DNA from: Ilumatobacteraceae bacterium
Lineage (GTDB): Bacteria; Actinomycetota; Acidimicrobiia; Acidimicrobiales; Ilumatobacteraceae
NCBI GenBank assembly: GCA_025456105.1
Contig: JALOLG010000042.1
Span: forward strand, 1 to 8,261
Length of the DNA: 8,261 nucleotides
Direction: 5' to 3'
Position 1 is the stretch's first letter. Each line of letters starts with the position of its first letter. The notes below the pieces were generated by a model, which worked only from the letters and a program-made list of their open reading frames with translations, had not been told where the DNA came from and made no database searches. Below are positions 1 to 6,193 of the stretch, piece after piece. A program made the translations under genes and the position numbers.

Positions 1-59
1 ATCGGGACCGGCGCCGATCCGAGCCAGGGCCCAACGCCCCGAGCCGACGTTCCGGGCGG

Positions 60-89
60 TTGTCAATCCTGGGCCACCGGCGTACAGTG
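60..89 (+). promoter_or_regulatory. sigma-70-type promoter of the tRNA-fMet gene
   Basis: A -35 box TTGTCA (60-65, five of six consensus bases) and a -10 box TACAGT (84-89, four of six) are 18 bases apart. The predicted transcription start falls near 96, just ahead of the mature tRNA 5' end at 104. This is the layout expected for a tRNA gene with a short leader. Bases 1-59 show no other feature I can support. Confidence 0.6.
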
Positions 90-103
90 ATGGTCCACTT
101 CGA

Positions 104-180
<77 letters not shown>

Positions 181-184
181 CTTG

Positions 185-217
185 GAAGGCCCGGAAACAG
201 TGCGTTTCCGGGCCTTC
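185..217 (+). terminator. terminator hairpin after tRNA-fMet
   Basis: A perfect 14-bp inverted repeat (185-198 with 204-217) encloses the 5-nt loop AGTGC and starts four bases after the tRNA CCA. No T-run follows, as is common for terminators in high-GC actinobacteria. It separates the tRNA from the MoaD-like gene downstream. Confidence 0.8.
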
Positions 218-272
218 TGCGTTCTCTGGGCGAGGCGGCGGTGACCCGGTCGGCGACCGCCCGGCACTCGTC

Positions 273-284
273 TACTGTGTGACG
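273..284 (+). promoter_or_regulatory. possible -10 element for a leaderless MoaD-like transcript
   Basis: TACTGT (273-278) fits the actinobacterial -10 pattern TANNNT. Six bases separate it from GTG at 285, so the predicted transcription start would coincide with the start codon. No Shine-Dalgarno-like sequence precedes either candidate start (279 or 285), which fits leaderless translation. I do not see a convincing -35 box. Confidence 0.4.
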
Positions 285-554
285 GTGCCCCGCGTGGTCT
301 TCACGAGGAATCTGCAGCGGCACGTGCCGTGCCCGCCGGCGACCGTCGACGGCAGCACCGTGGCCGAGGTGCTCGAGGCCGTCTTCGCCACCAACGACCG
401 CCTGCGCGGCTACGTCGTCGACGAGCGGGGAGCGCTGCGACGGCACATGGTCGTGTTCGTCGACGGCTGCCAGGTGATCGACCGTGCGACCCTGTCCGAC
501 GCCGTCGACGCCGACGGTGAGGTCTATGTCATGCAAGCACTGTCCGGAGGTTGA
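285..554 (+). CDS. MoaD/ThiS-family small sulfur-carrier/ubiquitin-like protein
   Basis: An 89-residue protein with the size and pattern of the beta-grasp fold used by MoaD and ThiS. It has an N-terminal beta strand (PRVVFTRNL), a DGSTVAEVLEAVF helix segment, a central strand pair (RHMVVFVDGCQV), and ends in ...MQALSGG with Gly-Gly as the last two residues. In MoaD and ThiS this tail is adenylated by an E1-like enzyme and converted to a thiocarboxylate that donates sulfur. No MoaE, MoeB, ThiF or other molybdopterin/thiamine gene is in the window, so a molybdenum-cofactor role is not supported. GTG 285 is chosen because it gives the usual MPRVVF-like start and sits six bases after a -10-like TACTGT. 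GTG 279 is the alternative and adds two residues. An open frame continues upstream through the tRNA but is not coding. The stop is 2 bases before the ATG of the propeller gene, so the two are surely cotranscribed. Confidence 0.85.
   Translation: MPRVVFTRNLQRHVPCPPATVDGSTVAEVLEAVFATNDRLRGYVVDERGALRRHMVVFVDGCQVIDRATLSDAVDADGEVYVMQALSGG
546..551 (+). promoter_or_regulatory. ribosome binding site of the propeller gene, embedded in the MoaD-like Gly-Gly codons
   Basis: GGAGGT (546-551) is a near-perfect Shine-Dalgarno sequence 5-6 bases before ATG 557. The same six bases are the GGA and GGT codons for the terminal Gly-Gly of the upstream protein. It decides the start of the next gene: TTG 551 overlaps this site and can be excluded. 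Confidence 0.85.
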
Positions 555-556
555 CC

Positions 557-1663
557 ATGGATCCGCTCGCTCATGTAGCCACACGCAAGGGGCTGTTCGT
601 CGTAGAGGGTGCCGGTGCCGACGCGGCGATCGTCGGCGAGCACTTCGTCGGCGACAACGTGGCCCTGACAGCGACGGACCCCCGCGACGGCGCCTGGTAC
701 GTCGTGCTCGACCACGGACACTTCGGGATCAAGCTGCACCGTTCCGACGACGCGGGTGCCACGTGGATCGAACTCGGCGTGCCGGAGTATCCCGAGAAGC
801 CCGAGGGATTCGTCGACGTCGACATGTGGGGGAACGACCGAGCCTGGGCACTCGCCAACATCTGGGCGCTCGAACCCGCACTCGACCGCGATGGTGCGCT
901 GTGGGCGGGCACGATCCCGGGTGGGTTGTTCCGATCCGCCGACCGCGGCGAGTCGTGGGAGCTGGTCGAGTCGCTGTGGGCGGAGGAGTCGCGTCCGCGG
1001 TGGGGAGGGGCAGGAGCCGACCAGCCGGCGCTGCACTCGATCTGCGTCGACCCTCGCGACCCGACGTGGGTGACCATCGCCGTGTCGAGCGGAGGTGTGT
1101 GGCGGTCCACCGATGCCGGTGCGACCTGGACCTCGCACACGCGCGGGATGGTCGTGAGCTACGTGCCACCGGAGCAGGCGGAGTGGCCCGAGCACCAGGA
1201 CGCACACCACATCGAGCAGTGCCCCGGCGCCCCCGAGTCGTTCTGGTGCCAGCACCACATGGGCATCTGGCGCTCGACCGACGACCTCGCCTCGTGGCAG
1301 CAGATCCACGCCGAACCGGTCGCCTCGTCGTTCGGCTTCGTCGTGGCCGTGCACCCGACCGACCCCGACACCGCCTGGTTCGTGCCGGCACACTCCGACG
1401 AGAAGCGTGCCCCGATCGATGGCCGGGTCGTGGTGACGCGCACGCGCGACGGCGGTCGCTCGTTCGACGTCCTCACGGACGGGCTGCCACAGCGCCACGC
1501 CTACGACCTCGTCCTGCGGCACGCACTCGACATCTCGGCCGACGGCGACCACCTGGCGTTCGGCTCGAGCACCGGCAACCTGTGGGTCACCGACGATCAG
1601 GGCGACCGCTGGCACACGGTCGCCCATCACCTCCCGCCCGTGTACTCCGTCCGCTACGTCTGA
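557..1663 (+). CDS. BNR/Asp-box (sialidase-like) beta-propeller protein
   Basis: A 368-residue protein built from blade repeats carrying Asp-box motifs (S/T-x-D-x-G-x-S/T-W/F): RSDDAGATW (62-70), RSADRGESW (126-134), RSTDAGATW (183-191), RSTDDLASW (239-247), RTRDGGRSF (295-303) and VTDDQGDRW (344-352). This is the repeat of sialidase, YCF48-like and VPS10-type propellers. There is no signal peptide or membrane segment, so a cytosolic location is likely and true sialidase activity is doubtful; I see no FRIP motif. Between the third and fourth Asp boxes lies a His/Cys-rich stretch with H213, H217, H218, C222, C231, H233 and H234. The start ATG 557 is set by the GGAGGT ribosome site 5-6 bases upstream. 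The gene follows the MoaD-like gene with a 2-base gap, and from memory this pairing recurs in actinobacteria under names such as 'exo-alpha-sialidase' or 'glycosyl hydrolase'. The biochemical function is unknown. Confidence 0.88.
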   Translation: MDPLAHVATRKGLFVVEGAGADAAIVGEHFVGDNVALTATDPRDGAWYVVLDHGHFGIKLHRSDDAGATWIELGVPEYPEKPEGFVDVDMWGNDRAWALANIWALEPALDRDGALWAGTIPGGLFRSADRGESWELVESLWAEESRPRWGGAGADQPALHSICVDPRDPTWVTIAVSSGGVWRSTDAGATWTSHTRGMVVSYVPPEQAEWPEHQDAHHIEQCPGAPESFWCQHHMGIWRSTDDLASWQQIHAEPVASSFGFVVAVHPTDPDTAWFVPAHSDEKRAPIDGRVVVTRTRDGGRSFDVLTDGLPQRHAYDLVLRHALDISADGDHLAFGSSTGNLWVTDDQGDRWHTVAHHLPPVYSVRYV

Positions 1664-1749
1664 GGGAGCGACGCCCAACACGACTCGTCGTCGCTGCGCC
1701 CCCGAGTGTCCGAGCGCCACTGCGGCTGGCTGACGAGAGTCGGCTCCTG

Positions 1750-1769
1750 GCCGTCGTGCCCCCGACGGC
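1750..1769 (+). terminator. weak hairpin in the propeller-cyclase intergenic region
   Basis: A 7-bp stem GCCGTCG/CGACGGC (1750-1756/1763-1769) with a 6-nt loop lies 86 bases after the propeller stop. It could be a modest terminator, but it has no T-run and short GC stems are common by chance here. In the rest of the 167-base gap I find no strong promoter. CAGGAT (1813-1818) is a possible -10 that would give a very short leader before ATG 1831. Confidence 0.25.
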
Positions 1770-1830
1770 TGCGCACGATGGCTGCTCTGCCGAGCGGCTG
1801 GCGCACGCATGGCAGGATGGCGCCAGTCCG

Positions 1831-4608
1831 ATGGAGCCACCGCCGCGTACGCCGAGCCTGCCGACGGGCGATGTCACGTTCGTGTTCACCGACATCGAAG
1901 GCTCCACTGTGCTCTGGGATCGATCCCCGGACGCGATGGCCGACGCACTCGCGGAGCACGATCGGCGGGTCCGCTCGGTCATCGCCCGGCACCATGGCTA
2001 CGTCTTCTCCACGGCAGGTGACAGCTTCGCGGCAGCGTTCCAGTCCGCGGACGATGCTGTTGCAGCAGCGGTGGAGGTGCAGCTCGCCTTCCTGGAACCG
2101 GCCGGACCCCTCACGCTCAGGGTGCGCATCGGCGTGCACTCCGGCCCGACCACCAGCCGAAACGGTGACTACTTCGGCAGCACCGTCAACCGCTGCGCTC
2201 GACTCTCGGCGAGCGCGCACGGTGGGCAGCTGGTGCTGTCGCAGGCGACCGTGGATCTGCTGGCGCCCGAACGCCAGCGCGATGTCGAGCTCGTCGACCT
2301 CGGGACGCATCGCCTGCGCGGCCTCGCCGAGCCGGAGCGGATCCACCAGGTCTGCCACCCGGCACTCACCCGGGAGTTCCCACGTCTTCGAACGGTGGAG
2401 GGTCCCGACGATCACCTCCCGGCGCAGCTGACGAGCTTCATCGGCCGCACCCACGAGCTGGGTGAGGTGAAGGACCTCGTCGACGAGCACCGACTCGTGA
2501 CCTTGTCCGGAGCCGGGGGAGCGGGCAAGACGCGGTTGGCGATGCGCGTCGCCGAGGACCTCATCCGCGAGTTCCCCGACGGTGTCCGGGTCGTCGAGCT
2601 CGGCGCCGTCCGCGACCCCGCAGTGCTCGTCGACCAGGTTGCCGCATGCGTCGGCGTTTCGTCGGTCGCGGGGACGCCGGTCGTCGCCTCGCTGATCGAA
2701 TCCATCGGTCGCCGGACCCTCCTGCTCCTCCTCGACAACTGCGAGCAGATCATCGGCGCCACGGCCGGGCTCTGCCGGGAGCTGCTCACGTCGTGTCCGA
2801 ACCTGCGCGTGCTGGTCACGAGCCGGGAGCGCCTCGGTGTCGCAGGAGAAGCCGTGTATCGGGTGCCGTCGCTGTCGCTGCCCCGCGAGCGCGCCACCGT
2901 CGAGGAGGCACACCGATGCGACGCGGTGCGCCTGTTCGTCGAGCGCTCTCAGCTGGCGTCGACCGGGTTCGCCCTCACCCCCGACAACGTCGACACGGTC
3001 GTTCGGATCTGCCAACGCCTCGACGGGATCCCGCTGGCCCTCGAGCTCGCCGCGGCGCGCACCGGTCTGCTGTCGCCGGCTCAGATCCTCGATCGGCTCA
3101 GTGAGCGCTTCCGACTGCTCACCGCCACCGACCGTCATGCCGAAGGTCGCCAGCGGACGCTGCTCAGCACCATCGAGTGGAGCCACGATCTGTTGAGCTC
3201 CGACGAGCAGCTGCTGTTCCGTCGACTCGGTGCGTTCGCTGCCGACTTCGCGCTCACCTCGGCCGAGCAGGTGTGCAGCGGCGCCGGCATCGACGAGCTC
3301 GACGTCACCGATCTGCTCATGGCGCTGGTCGACAAGTCGATGGTCGCCACCGAGGCGGCGCCGGACGGCACGACCAGATACACGTTGCTGGAGACGATCC
3401 GCGAGTTCGCACGACACCAGCTCACCGACGCCGCCGAGCGTGACGTGCTCCAGCGACGACACGCCCGGCACTACGCCGAGATCGCTCGGGAGCTCCAGGC
3501 CCAGCAGCGATCCGGCGACCTGAAGGGCGCGTTGGGACGGCTCGAACAGGAAGAGGCCGACCTCCGAGCGGCACTCGGCTACTCGCTCGCCGTGCAAGAT
3601 GTCACCACCGCCGGTCGGCTGGTGGGAGGCCTCGGCTTCCTCTGGTACGCCGCCGGCAAGCACCGCGAGGGGCTCCACTGGTGCGACCAGCTGTTCGCCC
3701 TCGAGCCGCAGCTCGACGACGAGGTGCTGGCTGATGCGCTGCACAGCCATGCGAGCCTTCTGGGTGTCACGGGGCACCCCGAGCGCGCGATCGAGGCGCT
3801 CGAGCGCCAGGTGGAGATCCGCCGACGATTGGGTGATCGTGAACGTCTCGGTGCGGCGCTGAACAACCTCGGCGACTGGAGGTTCGAGATCGGCCGCTAC
3901 GAGGAGGGCGAGCGGGCCCTCGCCGAGGCGATCGTCGAGCTGCGCAGTGTCGGCACCTATGCGCTCAGCCTCGCGCTGGGGACGTTGGGGTCGGGTCGGT
4001 TCAACCAGGGTCGGTACGACGAGGCCGAGCGCGACTACCGCGAGGCTCTCGTGGAGGCACGACGTGCGGACCACGCCCCCTCGATCGCCGTGTCGATTGC
4101 CGGGATCGGGCGATGCCTGGTCGCACGGGGGCAGCCCGAGGCGGCCAAGCCGTACCTGATCGAGGCTCGTGAGCGCTTCGACGAGCTGACGATGGCGCCG
4201 GGCGTCATCGATGCCGTGATCTTCCTCGGGGTCGCCGAGCGCGACCTCGGCAACCCGCTCGGCGCAGCCCGCCACCTGCTCGCCGCACTGACCGACACCG
4301 GGAGCCACTGGTCCGACGATGCGGACTACTGGACGTTGCAGCTCGTCGCATCGATCATCCCCGACCGCGCGACGGCTGCGGTGCTCCTCGGAGCCGTCAC
4401 CGCCGCCTACGAGCGCTCGATGGTGGGCCAGCCCCAGTTCTTCACCGACGACCTCGACGCTCTGCGCGATCGTCTCGCGACCGAGGTGGAGCCCGACGAG
4501 CTGGGCCGGCACCTGCGAGCCGGCGGTCGCCGTACCCAACAGGAGGCGACCGACATCGGGCGGACTGCGTTGTTGGGATATCTGAACGAGAGCCCGGCCG
4601 CCTCCTGA
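1831..4608 (+). CDS. class III adenylate/guanylate cyclase-NB-ARC (STAND) ATPase-TPR protein
   Basis: A 925-residue multidomain regulator. Residues ~13-178 are a class III nucleotide cyclase domain with metal-binding Asp D21 (FTDIEGST) and D64 (TAGDSF) and transition-state residues N120 and R124 (STVNRCARL). D113 occupies the base-selecting Asp position, but the partner Lys is S60, so substrate preference or activity is uncertain. Residues ~200-530 form an NB-ARC/STAND NTPase: Walker A GAGGAGKT (227-234), Walker B LLLLLDN (297-303), a VTSRERL sensor region (329-335) and a GIPLA motif (399-403), then a winged-helix-like segment. From ~585 to ~825 there are TPR-like helical repeats such as NNLGDWRFEIGRYEEGERAL. 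The architecture resembles mycobacterial cyclase-ATPase proteins of the Rv0386/Rv1358/Rv2488c type, but the C-terminal LuxR-type helix-turn-helix of those proteins is absent. ATG 1831 places the cyclase motif at the usual distance. No good Shine-Dalgarno precedes it, so it may be near-leaderless. Open frame upstream to 484 runs inside the propeller gene and is spurious. Confidence 0.92.
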   Translation: MEPPPRTPSLPTGDVTFVFTDIEGSTVLWDRSPDAMADALAEHDRRVRSVIARHHGYVFSTAGDSFAAAFQSADDAVAAAVEVQLAFLEPAGPLTLRVRIGVHSGPTTSRNGDYFGSTVNRCARLSASAHGGQLVLSQATVDLLAPERQRDVELVDLGTHRLRGLAEPERIHQVCHPALTREFPRLRTVEGPDDHLPAQLTSFIGRTHELGEVKDLVDEHRLVTLSGAGGAGKTRLAMRVAEDLIREFPDGVRVVELGAVRDPAVLVDQVAACVGVSSVAGTPVVASLIESIGRRTLLLLLDNCEQIIGATAGLCRELLTSCPNLRVLVTSRERLGVAGEAVYRVPSLSLPRERATVEEAHRCDAVRLFVERSQLASTGFALTPDNVDTVVRICQRLDGIPLALELAAARTGLLSPAQILDRLSERFRLLTATDRHAEGRQRTLLSTIEWSHDLLSSDEQLLFRRLGAFAADFALTSAEQVCSGAGIDELDVTDLLMALVDKSMVATEAAPDGTTRYTLLETIREFARHQLTDAAERDVLQRRHARHYAEIARELQAQQRSGDLKGALGRLEQEEADLRAALGYSLAVQDVTTAGRLVGGLGFLWYAAGKHREGLHWCDQLFALEPQLDDEVLADALHSHASLLGVTGHPERAIEALERQVEIRRRLGDRERLGAALNNLGDWRFEIGRYEEGERALAEAIVELRSVGTYALSLALGTLGSGRFNQGRYDEAERDYREALVEARRADHAPSIAVSIAGIGRCLVARGQPEAAKPYLIEARERFDELTMAPGVIDAVIFLGVAERDLGNPLGAARHLLAALTDTGSHWSDDADYWTLQLVASIIPDRATAAVLLGAVTAAYERSMVGQPQFFTDDLDALRDRLATEVEPDELGRHLRAGGRRTQQEATDIGRTALLGYLNESPAAS

Positions 4609-4634
4609 ACGGTGCACGGTCGAGCTGATGCGGA

Positions 4635-4676
4635 GGGTCCGGATCGCTTCGCGTCCGCCGCAAGCGATCCGGACTC
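4635..4676. terminator. bidirectional terminator hairpin between convergent genes
   Basis: A perfect 13-bp inverted repeat (4637-4649 with 4662-4674) encloses a 12-nt loop and can extend by a G:T and a G:C pair to 4635/4676. It lies 26 bases after the cyclase stop and ~80 bases beyond the stop of the minus-strand N-acetyltransferase, so it can serve both convergent transcripts. No T-run follows. The rest of the 149-base gap holds nothing I can identify. Confidence 0.7.
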
Positions 4677-4757
4677 CAGCGCGTCGGCGCCGTGTCGTCG
4701 GCCGTGGATCGAGACCCACATCCCTCCGGAGGTGCTGACGCACCGCCCTGCCGCCGA

Positions 4758-5594
4758 TCAGCCAGCTGGCCGGGACGAGAGGGACGTCGTGAGCCGCTGG
4801 AGCAGCTCCGGTCGCAGATCGACACCGAACTCGCGCCGGAGCGTGTCGTGCAGCTGGAGCTCAGGGATGTCGATCTCGACGCGCCCGGCGGGACCCGTGC
4901 GGATCAGTCGGAGGTCGCGCAACGTCACGCGTCCGTCGGACGTGCGACGGCTGCACACCGCTCGCTTGGTGAAGTGCGACTCCGGTGACTGGTGGAAGTC
5001 GCATCCGGGCGTGAAGTCGAGCAACCGACGGGGCGCGAGCAGGAACCGATACTGGGGCTCCCCGTCGCGCACGAGGCCGACCGAGCCGCCGTCCACGGCG
5101 TCGAGCCTGAACGTGCCCGAGGTGTCGACGTGGTCGCGGCCGGTGACGAACGGGATCGGCTCGTCGAAGCCGTCGCCGAACCCGACGTCGACGAGGTACG
5201 AGTCGATGTCACCGACACGGAGGCACACGTGGTCGAACGGCTGCACCCGACCCGAGTCGTCGTGGACGTGGGCCTCCAGCAGCTCGACGTCGAAGCCGAG
5301 CGATCGCAGCAGCGCGGCGAACGCTCCGTTGAGCTCGTAGCAGAACCCGCCTCGGTGCTCGTCGAGGATCTTCGCGACGAACCGGTCGACATCCAGCTCG
5401 ATCCGACGACCCGCGTGGAGGTCGAGGTTCTCGAACGGCACGCGCTCGAGGTGGGCGCGATGGAGGCGACGCAGGGTGTCGACCGTGGGTGGCGGGACGA
5501 GGTCGACGCCCAGCCGAGCGAGGTAGCGATCGCGGGTGGCGTCGTCGAGAGCATCCGCCCCGGTCGGTGTCATCGGGCGTTCTGAGGGGCTCAT
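4758..5594 (-). CDS. nat: arylamine N-acetyltransferase
   Basis: A 278-residue protein, the normal length for bacterial NATs, which transfer acetyl from acetyl-CoA to arylamines, arylhydrazines or related acceptors by a ping-pong mechanism in the cytosol. The catalytic triad is complete: C85 in RGGFCYELN, H122 in PFDHVCLRV and D137 in YLVDVGFGD. The family motif VPFENLDLH (52-60) is also present. ATG 5594 is chosen because it forms an ATGA overlap with the stop of the upstream membrane-protein gene, implying translational coupling; only a weak ribosome site (GGTCGG) is visible. ATG 5573 is an in-frame alternative with no ribosome site. It is the last gene of the minus-strand operon. In Mycobacterium, nat sits with cholesterol-degradation genes; no such genes are visible here, so the natural acceptor is unknown. 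Confidence 0.96.
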   Translation of the reverse strand: MSPSERPMTPTGADALDDATRDRYLARLGVDLVPPPTVDTLRRLHRAHLERVPFENLDLHAGRRIELDVDRFVAKILDEHRGGFCYELNGAFAALLRSLGFDVELLEAHVHDDSGRVQPFDHVCLRVGDIDSYLVDVGFGDGFDEPIPFVTGRDHVDTSGTFRLDAVDGGSVGLVRDGEPQYRFLLAPRRLLDFTPGCDFHQSPESHFTKRAVCSRRTSDGRVTLRDLRLIRTGPAGRVEIDIPELQLHDTLRREFGVDLRPELLQRLTTSLSSRPAG

Positions 5595-6193
5595 GTCGTC
5601 CGACCGTTCAGGTCGTGGAGCTGATGATCGAGCCGGCCGGTTCGTGCGCCACCCGGTGACGGCATTGCGAGCAGACACCGACCGAGCCCCAGGAGCCCGA
5701 GCGCGAAGGCCAGGCCGGCGGTGACGAACGCGGCGTGGTGGAGCCCGGACACGGCGCCGACGGCGAGGGTCGCGAGGAACGCACGTCGCGTCGAGGCGGT
5801 GACGATCGCGCTGTGCTTCCACGCGACCGCGAGGGCGGCGAATCCGATGGTGACCGCAGCCGCGCCGAGCGCGTAGTGATCGATGCTCCCCTCGGCCGGC
5901 TCGGGTCCGATGAGCAGCCCGCAGCCGATCGCGCCGATTGCGAAGCCGACGGTTCCGAGCCTCGTGCGTGATTCCGGGATGGCGACGAAGGCGGTGATCA
6001 CGGCGACCATCAGGCCGATGTCGATCACGTCGTAGGTGGCGGAGATCACGGCCCCGTCGGCGTCGGGGTCGACGAAGCTGGTGGCGAGCCGCAATGTTCC
6101 GGCCACCATCGAACAGATCGCGCCGACGCGCACCAGTGTGCGCTCGGGCACTGGGATGCGCGCTGCTGCGAGCACCGGGTGGTCACTGGTCAT
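5591..6193 (-). CDS. small multi-pass membrane protein of unknown function
   Basis: A 200-residue hydrophobic protein. Likely membrane helices lie at about 22-41, 52-72, 79-97, 107-125, 138-156 and 156-174, so five or six passes, with a polar C-terminal tail rich in Arg, Gly and His. There is no classical cleaved signal peptide. The loop SFVDPDADGAVISATYD (39-55) and the buried LHHAAF (151-156) are the only distinctive segments, and I recognise no family motif. ATG 6193 is supported by AGGGGG at 6208-6203, nine bases upstream. The start overlaps the end of the upstream gene by 11 bases and its stop overlaps the NAT start by 4, so it is translated as part of the same operon. It could be a small transporter-like or sensor-associated membrane protein, but nothing in the sequence decides this. 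Confidence 0.85.
   Translation of the reverse strand: MTSDHPVLAAARIPVPERTLVRVGAICSMVAGTLRLATSFVDPDADGAVISATYDVIDIGLMVAVITAFVAIPESRTRLGTVGFAIGAIGCGLLIGPEPAEGSIDHYALGAAAVTIGFAALAVAWKHSAIVTASTRRAFLATLAVGAVSGLHHAAFVTAGLAFALGLLGLGRCLLAMPSPGGARTGRLDHQLHDLNGRTT

Noticed and set aside
285..554. Genuine molybdopterin synthase small subunit (moaD)
   Set aside because: No moaE or other cofactor gene is nearby and the partner is a propeller protein, so a specific moaD name would overclaim.
557..1663. True sialidase (neuraminidase)
   Set aside because: Asp boxes alone do not make a sialidase. I see no FRIP motif and no secretion signal.
484..1830. Long in-frame extension upstream of the cyclase protein
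   Set aside because: It overlaps the propeller gene in another frame and is Arg-rich low-complexity sequence. The absence of stops is a by-product of high GC.
524..1840. Long minus-strand open frame opposite the propeller gene
   Set aside because: Antisense shadow of the Asp-box protein, with Arg/Gly/Val-rich composition and no motif.
1654..4743. Minus-strand open frame of more than 1000 codons opposite the cyclase gene
   Set aside because: It lies wholly antisense to a gene with clear domain motifs, and its translation has no recognisable domain and shadow-like composition.
5595..5822. 76-residue N-terminal extension of the N-acetyltransferase
   Set aside because: It lies inside the membrane-protein gene, is Arg/Pro-rich, and would make the enzyme far longer than the family. 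The ATGA junction gives the start.
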